Assembly: GCA_032622095.1 (NCBI GenBank)
Contig: CP136062.1
Location: 162,436,875-162,500,874, forward strand
Direction of reading: 5' to 3'
From: Siphonodentalium dalli
Lineage: Eukaryota; Mollusca; Scaphopoda; Gadilida; Siphonodentaliidae
DNA: 64,000 nucleotides
The notes beneath the pieces were generated by a model. The model was not told where the DNA came from. It made no database searches and saw nothing but the letters and a program-made list of their open reading frames with translations. This document shows positions 12,163-21,370 of this stretch, piece by piece. The translations under genes were made by a program, and so were the position numbers. Each line of letters opens with the position of its first letter. Within the stretch, counting starts at the first letter, position 1.

Positions 12163-14094
12163 TGCACGGATTGACACATGTTATCTCGTCACTTAAAACC
12201 CACCGGCGTGTCATCCCTTTGTCCTGACACGGCTCTTATCCGGCAGAATGCTCAAGCGATTTGATCGCATGAGTGTTATTTAACGCAAATGGGCATTCTT
12301 TAAGATACGCAAGGGATTATTTGATGCTATATTCCCGCCGCGAGTCGATAAAATAGAATAAAAATATACATACAGTACAACGTCTGTCGTAACAGGGACT
12401 CGAGCGTTAATATGGGGGTAGGGGTAATTAGTAATTAGCGGGGAATTTCCTATATTCGGTCAAAACATTCGACGGGAATTTTCCAATCTTAGTGTCAGTT
12501 TGGAAATCTTGAGGCCAGTAAAATAATGTTTTTTAATTGTTCTCCCACCTTACTAATGGCCAGTCAAAACCTGCTAATAAATTACAAATTACTAATAAAT
12601 CAAACTAAAACAAAATGGCGGCCTGAATTTGTCTGTAGTTAGACCTATACATATATATTCTTAAGACTACATATTTCAGTCAGGTTCGGATTTTAAAAAT
12701 TATTAAAACAAAAACAAATCGAGGCCTGAGTTTTCATGGAGTTAGCCTTTTACAGATGCCAGGATTTTGCAGTGTTCAGGCTCATATTTCAAATTGTATC
12801 ATGACTCCTGCCCACAATAGGTATAGTTAGGAAATTCCAAGCCACGTCGCTGATGACTAATCAACTATATATTGAACGATATATAGGCACTATTTACGCG
12901 ATTTTATGCTGTTTCGAAGAAAAGATAACACAGGTTATACATTTGTGCACTGACCATTTGTTAACGTTTGGGGGTGATACTTAAAGGTATATGTAAGGTC
13001 ATCGTGGTGGGGGAATAGTTGGAAAGCATGCATATACGATGGGACTTATGGGAATTTGTTAACCACGGGGGATGGCCCATGTCATGTAAGAATTGTCCAA
13101 TAACTGGAAATGTTATGATACCGTTCAGTTTGAAACATCTAACCTGAAGGGGATGGTGTGCAAAATTTAATTGTCATACTGCTGAGTCACGTCTTGCCAC
13201 GTCCCTGTGTATAAACTATAGAATGATACTTAGAATTCAAGCTAGTACATGTAGGATATGTCTTTCTGATAATAATTGGAAATTCAAGATACCCCATACG
13301 ATTGGACACTATAATACTTCTATTCTTGCGTATTCTACACAAGACAACAATGAGAAAGAATCAGTAAACCCATTTATGCAAGCTTTTTGCGTGCTTTCGA
13401 CTTCTTAATGATGAGGCAGTTTTACCAGGTCTCGTGTTTTTTGGCGCCAGAATATTCGAAAAATTACATTTTATAAAGAGCGTGTTTACTTCATTACCAA
13501 CCAACGATGAAAATTGAAGAGAAACTTCGAAAATAAGCTATTTATGATAATTAATTCTGATCACATTATTTTGGATGTTTCTTGTGGTGCTGTATTGGTG
13601 ATGCCTATGTGTAACGACCATTATTTTTCATGTTTTATTGCCTGATAAATTCTTATGGAATGTTAACTTATTTGATGTCGAATTGGATGGGGCATTTTAA
13701 ATCAAGAAAGAAAAAAAATAAACAAATACTATTGGACAGAAATATATTGCTCACATTCACTGGCCGAATCCATAGCGCAATGACAAACTTCGGAGGAAAC
13801 GTCCCTCAACTGGCGAGTCCTAATTCGAATTAAATAATAATTGAAACGTGTTGCTTTTCGCCGTGGACAGCAATAAATGTCCGTGCTGAACTGTGGGCGT
13901 ATACTCAGGTAATCAAGACAAAGCTGTGGACCAGACCAAATGGATAGTTGGCTCCAATGACAATTCAATGGGTGGGCTTTAAGTTAGATAATATTCTCAG
14001 CGTCAGGAATTCGGTCAAGAATAGACTCGGCGCAAGCGCCTCGTCTATTGTTTTTACCGAATCCTCTCTGCTTCGAATATTATCCATTACGTAA
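12163..14094. other. Non-coding stretch
   Basis: No exon or known domain recognised. An imperfect hairpin of about 100 nt lies at 13988-14090, with arms around GGCGCAAGCGCC and AATAGAC/GTCTATT pairing. Short ORFs here are shadows of AT-rich DNA. Confidence 0.5.
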
Positions 14095-14250
14095 AGAAAC
14101 ATAGCAGCAGGGAGGGTCATTGGACTTTTAAAAAAAGCATTTGAACCTCCCAACCCCTCTTCCCAACAGGGAGTTGCATTCAAACCCCACAAAAAGCTCC
14201 CAGCACAGTCGATCAGCGGACTTTACCATGGGGTATATTCATAGAATTTC
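14095..14250 (+). repeat. Dispersed repeat, copy 1 (GCGGACTYTACCATGGGGTA)
   Basis: Contains CTCCCAACCCCTCTTCCCAA and AGCGGACTTTACCATGGGG. Related copies are at 20300-20405 (same orientation) and 22255-22445 (inverted). Copies 1 and 3 bracket the Polinton remnant in inverted orientation, but nothing shows that they are its terminal repeats. Confidence 0.75.
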
Positions 14251-14362
14251 AATGCGACCAAAAAATAATTATAATTATATTACATCAAAAAAAAAAAAAA
14301 ATTACGCGAATATTTATATAAATAAAAACCCTAATTACATTTTGAGTCTGTCAATAATAACA

Positions 14363-14375
14363 GTTCCGTAGGAAC
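14363..14375. repeat. Triloop palindrome GTTCC-GTA-GGAAC (copies at 17033 and 18041)
   Basis: A 5-bp stem with 3-nt centre. The identical 15-mer AGTTCCGTAGGAACA occurs at 14362-14376 and 17032-17046, and the reverse-complement 13-mer at 18041-18053. All three lie within the Polinton block. This one is downstream of the stop of the 14441-14869 gene. Confidence 0.6.
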
Positions 14376-14440
14376 ATAAGCAGGAGGGTCCAGGGACGGC
14401 CCAGGCGCTCCATATTATTCTGCAGAATATATATATATAT

Positions 14441-14869
14441 TCACTTGGTCAGCTTATAAGCCACTACACCAGTGGAAGCTATTGCAAGGACGATAAAGGT
14501 TATCTCGCGGTTGTTTTGGTCATCTGATGATGTGTAAAAGTCGGAAAGTTTGGGCTCAGGGGCTAGTTGTAGTTGAACTGCATTTTTACCCGTGACCTGC
14601 GCGTAAACGTGGATTGCAGCGTCGGCGTCACGGAATGTTTGAACAGCATGTTCATGGCGACGGAGTTATTCATTGATCCATTCAAGGCGCTCAATCCATT
14701 TTCGGGACCGTTCTGTTTGTGCAGTTTGCAGCTGTTCTATTGCTAAATCATGGCGTTTTCGTTCTGCGTCAACGACCGAATTTCTCAGCATCGAAAAGAG
14801 ATAGCTTGACCCGTTGAATGCTAATGCGTTGGCGAGTGCACCTCAGAGCAACATTGCGACAGTCGTCAT
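14441..14869 (-). pseudogene. Polinton small coiled-coil / transmembrane protein, broken
   Basis: The minus frame of 143 codons starts at ATG 14869 and ends at TGA 14441. Two in-frame stops interrupt it, at about codons 9 and 67. The N-terminal hydrophobic patch ('GALANALAFNGSSYLFS') is followed by a charged helical region with coiled-coil character, and by a C-terminal membrane segment ('ITFIVLAIASTGVVAYKL'). Small proteins of this plan lie beside the capsid genes in Polintons and adintovirus-like elements and may be virion-associated; the exact role is not established. It shares strand and neighbourhood with the Polinton ATPase and capsid gene 4 kb away. The intervening DNA is later MITE and repeat insertion. 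Confidence 0.6.
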
Positions 14870-14871
14870 GA

Positions 14872-14884
14872 TTACGATTCGTAA
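14872..14884. promoter_or_regulatory. Palindrome TTACG-ATT-CGTAA just upstream of a Polinton start
   Basis: A 5-bp perfect stem with 3-nt centre ends 3 bases upstream of the minus-strand ATG at 14869. It has the same geometry as the repeated palindromes at 16917, 17515, 18112, 18877 and 18905. A role as operator or promoter site is inference. Confidence 0.35.
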
Positions 14885-15100
14885 CGTAATATATATATAT
14901 ATAAGGCTGCTTTCAGCCTTAGGCAGACATAACCCATATACCATCATTAGGCAGACATATACAAAAAACTTTAAAACTGCTCAATTTTAAACACTCTTTC
15001 TCTAGTTTTGTTCTAAATGTGACCACCAAGCTATGATCAATGGGAATTTGTGATTCCTCAAGTAGTATGAAATATACAAATTCTCAGGTCTGCCTAATGT

Positions 15101-15774
15101 TAGGAGGACCATTGACCATCATTAGGCAGACTGCGACATTATGCAGACCAAATCCGGTCTGCCTATTTGTTGCATACCAGTCAAAACTAGTTATCTGGTG
15201 CTTTAATTGTTAACATCTCTCCTTGTTCAACCGATTTAGGTTGTCTTTTGTCTATAAAATGATGGGATTGAAAAAACATTTGTTAAGGGCATTTCAGCCC
15301 CGATAATTTTGAGACATATATATTCTGTCGATATATAGCTTCATCATTGTTCGGTCGAAACATCTACAGCAGTCTTGAAAAAATCTTCTTTTCTGGTTTT
15401 GCATTTTTGATGTGTATATGATGCAGCAAAAAAGGAGATAACTGGCCAAATGTCATTAAAACATCGAGAAATCTGGTGTATACATCGAAATTGAGTACAA
15501 ATTTCGGGATTGAAAAAAGACCGCACAATTATGAAACTATATATCGATCGAATATACATGTCTCAAAATTATTGGGGCGGAAATGCCCCTAACAACAATT
15601 TGTTCAATCCCACCATTTTATAGACAAAAGAAAACCTAAATCCCTTGAACAAGGAGAGATGTCAACAATTAAATCGCAAGATAACTAGTTGTGACTGGCC
15701 TGCAAATATTAGGCAGACCGGATTTCGTCTGCATAAAGTCGCAGTCTGCCTAATGATGGTCAATGGTCCGCCTA
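15101..15774. mobile_element. Long-TIR foldback element inside the Polinton block
   Basis: Arms 15101-15350 and 15530-15774 are inverted copies. They contain GGACCATTGACCATCATTAG, paired 'GTCTGCCTAAT' motifs, and a 'AAGGAGAGATGT' block. The short loop has no coding function. Additional 'AGGCAGAC' motifs lie just outside at 14922-14965, suggesting an earlier related insertion. Confidence 0.8.
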
Positions 15775-15792
15775 ATGCTTACTCTACATAGC

Positions 15793-15863
<71 letters not shown>

Positions 15864-15865
15864 TA

Positions 15866-16545
15866 CTAGAAGGTGACCCGACTTCGTGCGGGCTTTGACC
15901 TTGAATTGTCCATTTTGAAGGTCAAGGTCAAGTGGGAGTCACGATTAGATCAGTCCAAAACTCTGCCCGGACAAAAGTACCCGACAAACGTGCCCGTCGA
16001 AATCCATCCGGTTTTACCCGATTTGACCTTGAATTGATCATTTTGAAGGTCAATGTCAGGTCGGTCACGACTCGACCCGTACAAAACACTGAGTTGACAA
16101 AAGTACCCCCATGTATAAAATTTCGTCGAAATCCCATCAAAATTGGCGATTTGACCTTGAATTGACCCGATTTCAAGGTCAAGGTCACGTCGCACGGGTA
16201 AACGAATATCCAAAGGAGACTTCCCATACAAATTTAGCCCCACATACCAAATTTCATCGAAATCCCGTGATATTCGAGCGTTTGACCTTGAAATGACCCG
16301 ATTTCAAGGTCAATGTCACGGTACACGGGCAAATTAATAGGTTTATGACACTCTCCGACCGAATATACCACCACATACCAAGTTTCATCGAAATCCCGTG
16401 ATATTCGGGTCAAGGTCACGTCGCACGGGCAAATTAATAGGCCTATGCCAGTTCCCGGCCGAAAATACACCCACATACCAAGTTTGATCGAAATCGGTTC
16501 GGCCGTTTTCGAGTCCATCGCGAACACACAGTCAGACAGATCTTC
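15866..16545. repeat. Interspersed repeat with tandem TTGACCTTGAA / CAAGGTCAAGGTCA blocks
   Basis: Starts after a (TA)n tract with ACTAGAAGGTGACCCGACTT and ends in CGGTTCGGCCGTTTTCGAGT...CACACAGTCAGACAGA before another (TA)n tract. Inside, units of roughly 120-130 bp repeat the pattern TTTGACCTTGAA, CAAGGTCAAGGTCACG, then CATACCAAGTTTCATCGAAA. Open frames of 60-104 codons on both strands come from this periodicity and are not genes. Confidence 0.8.
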
Positions 16546-16559
16546 CAAAAATATATAAT

Positions 16560-16561
<2 letters not shown>

Positions 16562-16633
<72 letters not shown>
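16562..16633. repeat. (TA)n microsatellite
   Basis: About 36 TA units at the right edge of the GACCTTGA repeat. A matching (TA)n run lies at its left edge (15792-15864), suggesting insertion into a TA tract. Confidence 0.95.
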
Positions 16634-16636
<3 letters not shown>

Positions 16637-16660
16637 TAATAATAATATATATAAATATAA

Positions 16661-16858
16661 TTATTTCATAATATCGGATGGTATGAGCCCCTGTTTAAGG
16701 AGCATATATTTCGTGGCCGCGGCGAGCGCGACATCAAAGACGACCATATCCATATCGCGGGGTGTGAAGTCCAGCTTAGGGGAATGACCACATATAGCCA
16801 TTTTGTCCAGGCGGGAGTAGCCGATGGCAAGACCAGATAACACGGCGTCGTGGTACAC
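16661..16858 (-). CDS. Small Polinton-type ORF fragment
   Basis: A frame of 65 codons ending TAA at 16661, with a 'HDAVLSGLAIGYSRLDKM' segment and 'KLDFTPRDMDMVVFDVALAA'. It is GC-richer than the surroundings and collinear with the other Polinton genes on the minus strand. I recall similar sequence among Polinton-associated ORFs but cannot name a function. No ATG lies in frame at the start; a GTG sits at 16858, and the true N-terminus may be lost or further upstream. Probably a remnant. Confidence 0.4.
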   Translation of the reverse strand: MYHDAVLSGLAIGYSRLDKMAICGHSPKLDFTPRDMDMVVFDVALAAATKYMLLKQGLIPSDIMK

Positions 16859-16916
16859 CGCCAGTACATGGGGAAGACATATCTGCTATATATGTACATA
16901 TATATATATGGATATA

Positions 16917-16931
16917 TATTACTTTGTAATA
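16917..16931. promoter_or_regulatory. Palindrome TATTAC-TTT-GTAATA (also at 18877-18891)
   Basis: The 20-mer TATATATTACTTTGTAATAA recurs at 18873-18892, directly against the ATPase start codon. Here it lies about 55 bp upstream of the 16661-16858 ORF. Both have a 6-bp stem and 3-nt centre. The recurrence upstream of two collinear ORFs suggests a shared control site; this is inference. Confidence 0.4.
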
Positions 16932-17019
16932 ATTATTCCATATAAAATGGATCTGGCTTTAATTGAAGTTTTGTTTTTTTGTGGTGTCACAGGTGTCACA
17001 GGTGCTTGCGTGCGTTGGG

Positions 17020-17480
17020 CCACGTTCTGATAGTTCCGTAGGAACAGCAACACCGCTCCGAACAACCCAAGGCCCCCGACTAGCCACAGTAGCTAAGGTA
17101 CAGCAGTCCTGTTGGAAAAATTGGAGCTCGCATAGCCACTGCTATGACAGTAACAGGTCCTTTAGGGTGGCTGTTATTATGCAGTGGCAGATGGGTGCTG
17201 TTCTCGCGACTCCGATAGCGGCGCAGCCGCGGCAGGAATAGCAGTATATAGCTACTGGGGTTGCTTCTATAGAGGCCTTGGATACCAGGGGCTTCTGGAT
17301 GAGCATCTCATGTTTTGCCGGACGAGCTGCGGTCCCAGCTCGCCCCGTAGCGACCTTCTTGGCATCTTTTGGGCGCTTTGGTTTTATCGCGCTGCCAATG
17401 GCGTGTAGCTGCGTATGTCCTTTAGGACGGCATCCCATCCTTTGGGGTATCCACCTCCGGTAGCGGCGCAGCCGCGGTGG
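17020..17480 (-). pseudogene. Degenerate Polinton-region ORF(s)
   Basis: GC-rich minus-strand sequence with an open frame at 17438-17142 that is basic at the N-terminus ('KPKRPKDAKKVATGRAG'). In another frame a hydrophobic helix-like segment 'WLVGGLGLFGAVLLFL' lies near 17095-17045, suggesting a small membrane protein whose frame has been broken. The palindrome GCGGC-GCA-GCCGC occurs twice inside (17218-17230 and 17463-17475, within an identical 17-mer). I cannot assign a family; its place between two Polinton ORFs is the main support. Confidence 0.35.
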
Positions 17481-17514
17481 TCATCCTATCAATTGGCTTC
17501 TCCATCAGTTTCAG

Positions 17515-17535
17515 ATTTGCAGAGCAAATTGTCTT
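17515..17535. promoter_or_regulatory. Palindrome ATTTGC-AGA-GCAAAT, copy 1 (copy 2 at 18112-18132)
   Basis: A 21-bp stretch containing a 6-bp stem with 3-nt centre is repeated exactly at 18112-18132, where it abuts the start codon of the ORF at 18111. Here it lies upstream, in the minus sense, of the degenerate ORF at 17438. Confidence 0.5.
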
Positions 17536-17637
17536 CGTCTATATTTCGTGGCAGACGTGTCAAAGTTGACAATGCTTCGCAGTGGTCAACACAGCAGTCA
17601 AGGGCGCTAAATACATTCCATATCGATGGTACAGAGC

Positions 17638-18111
17638 CTATGTAGCATATGTAGCACTGCTTCCGGCGTGCCAAACAAAGGGGTCGGCCTCGAGATCAGC
17701 GACCAGCTTCGGTTGGCTCTCGAGGGGAATCGGGAGGAAAACGCCGGCAAACCCCGCATACCACTGGAGCGCTGCCTGTCCCAGTGTCTTTGTCATCGCG
17801 GCAACCAGCCGCGCCTCATAACGGGCATATAGCTTATCCACCTCATCGTCGTCCATTGCGTCGACCTGGTCTGCCGTGAATGCTTTCCCCATATAATGTC
17901 TGGTCTGACCCACTGCGGCGAGCCTTTCCCGGTGCCGATGCACAACATGATGCACAGCATCAACATTTCCCAATGTAGCGTCATCCCCAGTTGAGCTAGT
18001 GGCTCTCCATTCCGCAGCAGGTTCTGCCGTCGTCCCGACAGTTCCTACGGAACTAGCTGCATCCTCCGTCTGCTCTTTCAACAACCCGTCGATCAAGTTA
18101 TCACAATTCAT
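17638..18111 (-). CDS. Polinton-conserved ORF of unknown function
   Basis: The frame starts at ATG 18111 and runs about 155 codons. After an acidic, Ser/Thr/Ala-rich N-terminal third comes a well-conserved-looking part with 'DDDEVDKLYARYEARLVAAM' and 'ESQPKLVADLEADPFVWHA'. I recall a protein with these blocks next to the packaging ATPase in Polintons of several invertebrates; no biochemical role is known to me. The frame extends upstream to 18228 without an ATG that fits the family, and the ATG at 18111 sits directly behind a palindromic 21-bp repeat, which favours it as the start. The C-terminus looks frame-shifted or truncated soon after 17650. Confidence 0.6.
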   Translation of the reverse strand: MNCDNLIDGLLKEQTEDAASSVGTVGTTAEPAAEWRATSSTGDDATLGNVDAVHHVVHRHRERLAAVGQTRHYMGKAFTADQVDAMDDDEVDKLYARYEARLVAAMTKTLGQAALQWYAGFAGVFLPIPLESQPKLVADLEADPFVWHAGSSATYAT

Positions 18112-18132
18112 ATTTGCAGAGCAAATTGTCTT
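18112..18132. promoter_or_regulatory. Palindrome ATTTGC-AGA-GCAAAT, copy 2, at a start codon
   Basis: Identical over 21 bp to 17515-17535. On the minus strand the palindrome is immediately followed by ATG 18111. Candidate gene-start element of the Polinton; function inferred from position only. Confidence 0.5.
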
Positions 18133-18348
18133 TAATCCTGGATTTAATCTTTGTCTTAGCTGCCGAAGACTAATAAAACATATATCTAGATATACGTATA
18201 CCCCCCCCCCCCCACGCAAGGATGCCAAACATTTTGGCCTGGCTGAAGCACATCAGTGCTATACATACTATATACATCATTATACCATATAAGCAGCCGG
18301 CTGATCCGTCTTTAATAGAAGATTAGCATGCTTAGTCTCTGCTATCAG

Positions 18349-18872
18349 CTATCGAACCGCTGCTAGCTCTTCCCGGGTAGGGATCACGTCATTTTCGCGG
18401 AGGCAGTCATCGAACGAGTTCCGGTCTTTGCAGTGGAAGAGCGCGACCCAACGCGTCTGCTCGCGCAGGTACTTTTGGACGGAGTTGTACTTCTGAGTGA
18501 GGACCCAGACGCTTTGCCCTGCGTGTCGGCCTTAGAAAGCCAGCTCAGAAAGCATGTCTTTCTTCGCCAGGGCTTTCGTGGCCGAGCAGTCATCGACAAT
18601 ATACAACGTGGGCTCGCCCTGAAAGAGTTGGTATAATGCCCGTATATGATCATGGAGCTCGGATCAGCAACATAGATCTCGGGGTCAGCCCATATCCACG
18701 GCCGGCTCTGGTACGCCTTGTTGTGCCACACCGTGGGGCACAGGATTACAATGTGTCGAAACGTGCCACGATAGGGCCCCTCCAACAGATCGAGGGTGAA
18801 AATTGTTTTCCCGCAGCCAGTCTGCCCAAAAATGAGGGCCGAGTGGGGATCTTTTGGGTGAAGTTGTTCCAT
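18349..18872 (-). pseudogene. Polinton FtsK/HerA-type DNA-packaging ATPase, broken
   Basis: ATG at 18872. A Walker A loop 'GQTGCGKT' lies at residues ~16-23, and the strand 'HIVILCPT' follows. The Walker B-like strand 'LYIVDDCS' is present near 18595-18575, but in a different frame from the N-terminus, so a frameshift lies near 18655. An in-frame TAA follows near 18530. The C-terminal part ('WVLTQKYNSV', 'RWVALFHCKDRNSFDDCLRE') is recognisable up to a stop at 18349. The family pumps the genome into the capsid in Polintons and related viruses. Length (~175 codons) is close to complete, so decay is by small indels rather than large loss. It lies between the capsid gene (upstream) and the 17638-18111 ORF, the expected company. 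Confidence 0.85.
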
Positions 18873-18876
18873 TATA

Positions 18877-18919
18877 TATTACTTTGTAATAAGTAATATA
18901 AATATATAGCGAAGCTATA
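18877..18919. promoter_or_regulatory. Two palindromes between capsid and ATPase genes
   Basis: TATTAC-TTT-GTAATA (18877-18891) abuts the ATPase ATG and is repeated at 16917. TATAGC-GAA-GCTATA (18905-18919) lies 13 bp further on, between the ATPase start and the capsid stop at 18939. Both are 6-bp stems around 3 nt. Possible promoter/operator or 3'-end hairpins. Confidence 0.4.
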
Positions 18920-18938
18920 CGTAACTCGTTGGTAGTAA

Positions 18939-20190
18939 CTAATAAAGCGCTGAGACAAACCGTCCATCTTCTATGTTGAGTTGTGCGTCCATAATCACGT
19001 ACAAGTACACGCCTCTTTTTCTTGTGTGATCTGAATTGTGATACCCTCTGATGCGTTTTCTATGCGTCGCCCAGTACCGTATAGTTGGTCATCAGTTGTC
19101 CCGATGTCAAGCCACAGGGCATACTTGCTGGTCAGAAACTCTCCCAGCGACACATCTGCCAGGCCCATATCCTTTGCGACCATCGCCACTTCGGTATGTT
19201 GCCTGCTGGCGGGTGACGATGCGAATAACCTTTTGGCTTCGTCCCATTGCTGGTAGGTACGCATGCCTTGAGAGTAGAGCTGGTTTGGCTCGCCCTCAAC
19301 AGTCATCTCAACCTTATTGATCTTTGGATTGTAGCAGTCTTCGGTTTTTCTGCCGAAAGATTCTCCGGCCTCTTTGAAAAGGAACAAGATGCCTTTCATA
19401 CTCCGACTCGGAACGTTGAGGTTGGTATTCATTAGTGTTTCTTTTTGGCCGTGGCTAAAGAACGGTATACCGCTCTTTAGTACCAAACGCTAAAGAGCGG
19501 TATACCGCGCTTTAGCTATATGGGCCTGATACGCTAATTAACGGTATACCGCTCTTTAGCGCGGTATACCGCGCTTTAGCTATATGAGCCTGATACGCTA
19601 ATGAACGGTACACCACTCTTTAGCGTTTGGTGCTAAAGAACGGTATACTGCTCTTTAGCCCTCGGTGCTAAAGAGCGGTCCAGGTTGGATGAGCGGCACG
19701 TGCGTTGCCAAGATATTTTGCGCATTGCGCCAACACATAACGTTATAATCCGTACCGCTCTTTAGCCCTCATCACTAAAGAGCGGTATACCGTTCTTTAG
19801 CCATCAGTACTATAGAGCGGTATACCGTTCTTTAGCAACTTCGTTTCTTTTTTGCTTGTAACTATCTTGCGGTGGCGGGGGATGCGCTCATAAAGTATTT
19901 CGACCGGCCTGTATACTGGCTGCGGATCATACGGGCCAGATCAGGCTGGGTAACATTGTTAAACTCCAGGCTGATGTTGGCGATGGTGTAAGAGGACTCG
20001 GTATCGGTAGACCTGAACACCCGGCTGTAGTCATTGAAAGTTAAAAACAAAAAAGCTCGTACTCGAGTCGGTCCCCGAGTGCGCTTTGGTAGAAGGGCAT
20101 TTGACTCTCCAACAGTTCAAAGTCCAGCGGGATGTAATAACGATTCATGTAGGCTTTCGCGATAGCCTTGTCTTTCGCTACGGTATTGTC
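18939..20190 (-). pseudogene. Polinton major capsid protein (double jelly-roll), broken
   Basis: The C-terminal part (19486-18939) carries blocks typical of Polinton capsid proteins: 'EGEPNQLYSQGMRTYQQW', 'LADVSLGEFLTSKYALWLD', 'GRRIENASEGITIQI', and an end near a TAG at 18939 after one frame change. A more N-terminal part lies at 20190-19862 with 'AYMNRYYIPLDFELLESQM' and 'TFNDYSRVFRSTDTESSY', also with a frame change near 20050. Between them (19480-19850) coding sequence is replaced or interrupted by a palindromic minisatellite. Residues N-terminal to about 20190 are not visible; a TTTGTCTCCTGCC tandem repeat begins there. The protein would form the icosahedral shell. This copy cannot be functional. 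Confidence 0.8.
19480..19850. repeat. Minisatellite of GAGCGGTATACCGCTC palindromes inside the capsid gene
   Basis: The palindrome GGTATACC is flanked by GAGC/GCTC and CTAAA/TTTAG arms. It recurs about eight times, alternating with spacers such as GCTATATGGGCCTGATACG and GCCCTCGGTG. Some units carry single changes (GGTACACC, GGTATACT). About 60 bp near 19680-19750 is unrelated spacer. It interrupts the capsid protein between two recognisable blocks. Confidence 0.85.
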
Positions 20191-20290
20191 TTTGTCTCCT
20201 GCCTTTATGTCTTTGTCTCCTGTCTTTTTGTCTCCTGCCTTTCGCTACGGTATTGTCTTTGTCTCTTGCCTTTGTCTCCTGCCTTTATGC
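20158..20290. repeat. TTTGTCTCCTGCC short tandem repeat
   Basis: Units such as CTTTGTCTCCTGCCTTTATG and TTTCGCTACGGTATTG alternate several times at the place where the upstream capsid coding sequence stops being recognisable. A similar 'TCTTTGTCTCCTTG' repeat occurs at 38525-38565. Confidence 0.75.
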
Positions 20291-20299
20291 GGCCCAGGT

Positions 20300-20405
20300 T
20301 CTGCACCACACCCCAAAAAAAGGCTCCTAGCACAGTAGGTCAGCGGACTCTACCATGGGGTATAGTCCGGGAGCTAATAGGGTACCCTTGCACCCCCCTG
20401 GGACT
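20300..20405 (+). repeat. Dispersed repeat, copy 2
   Basis: Shares AGCACAGTAGGTCAGCGGAC and CTACCATGGGGTATA with copy 1 (14190-14235) and, inverted, with copy 3 at 22255-22365. Confidence 0.8.
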
Positions 20406-21370
20406 CATACGCCTGACAGTGACACATGACCATTTAGTCACCCCCTGTATAGATGTTCATTGCATTTGTGACCATACAGTCACTACTTGTGTACCTACAT
20501 GTACTCATCTCACCATTAACCATACAGTCACTACTTGTATACCTATTCGACGCACATAGTCATATAACTACTCGATATACATATGCAGCCCACCCTAGAC
20601 TATAGATTCACTCCAGGTATACATGTAAACCTCACTAATGGCCATTCAGCCCTTCCAGATATACAAAAAACCCACACACACGACCACTCAAACACTCCAT
20701 ACTTGCATATACACCTCACACATGACAATTCAGCAATTCACTGCATAATCATACACGCCATCCATGATAATACAGCTAAGCCTTATGCACCCACAAATGA
20801 TAATACATCCACGAGATATATAAATTTACATCCCACCATTACCACACGGACACTCCCTATATACCCACATCCTCGATAATGTCCACCCAGCTTACTCCAG
20901 GTATTCATATTCAATCATGACCGTACAGTCATTCCATTATACATTACCCGTAACCATAAAACACTCCCTATTTATCCACACACCCCATCCATGACCATAC
21001 AGACAACACATGCACATACCACCCATGACCTTACAGTCACTCCATATATACATAATCACTGAACACATATAAGACCATTTAACTATATCCATACACCACA
21101 CCAATGACCATACAGGTACACCGGTTGCACCCGTACTGAATATACACAATCATACACCATATAGTCACTCCATGCATACCGATTGACCTCACACCTGACC
21201 ATGACCTCTCCCTGTTTACCTAGATGCATCTTACCATGGACAACCCACTCATAACCATATAGTCACTCATTGTATACCTACTCACATCAGTCATGACATA
21301 CAATAACTCCCAGTATACCTATTCACCTCACATATGATCATAGAGTAACTCCCTGGATATGATCTTTGCA
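20406..21370. repeat. Degenerate minisatellite (CCATACAGTCACTCC)
   Basis: Around 18-20 diverged units of roughly 45-60 bp carry variants of TGACCATACAGTCACTCC followed by a TATACCTATTCACCTCAC-like segment. The ORFs of 98 and 157 codons (His/Thr-rich) on the plus strand follow this periodicity and are not considered genes. Confidence 0.85.

Noticed and set aside
15928-16548. Cluster of overlapping ORFs on both strands
   Set aside because: All follow the GACCTTGA repeat period; open frames on both strands at once point to repeat composition.
20086-20879. ORFs of 157 and 98 codons, His/Thr-rich
   Set aside because: Translations of degenerate minisatellite and of antisense capsid sequence.
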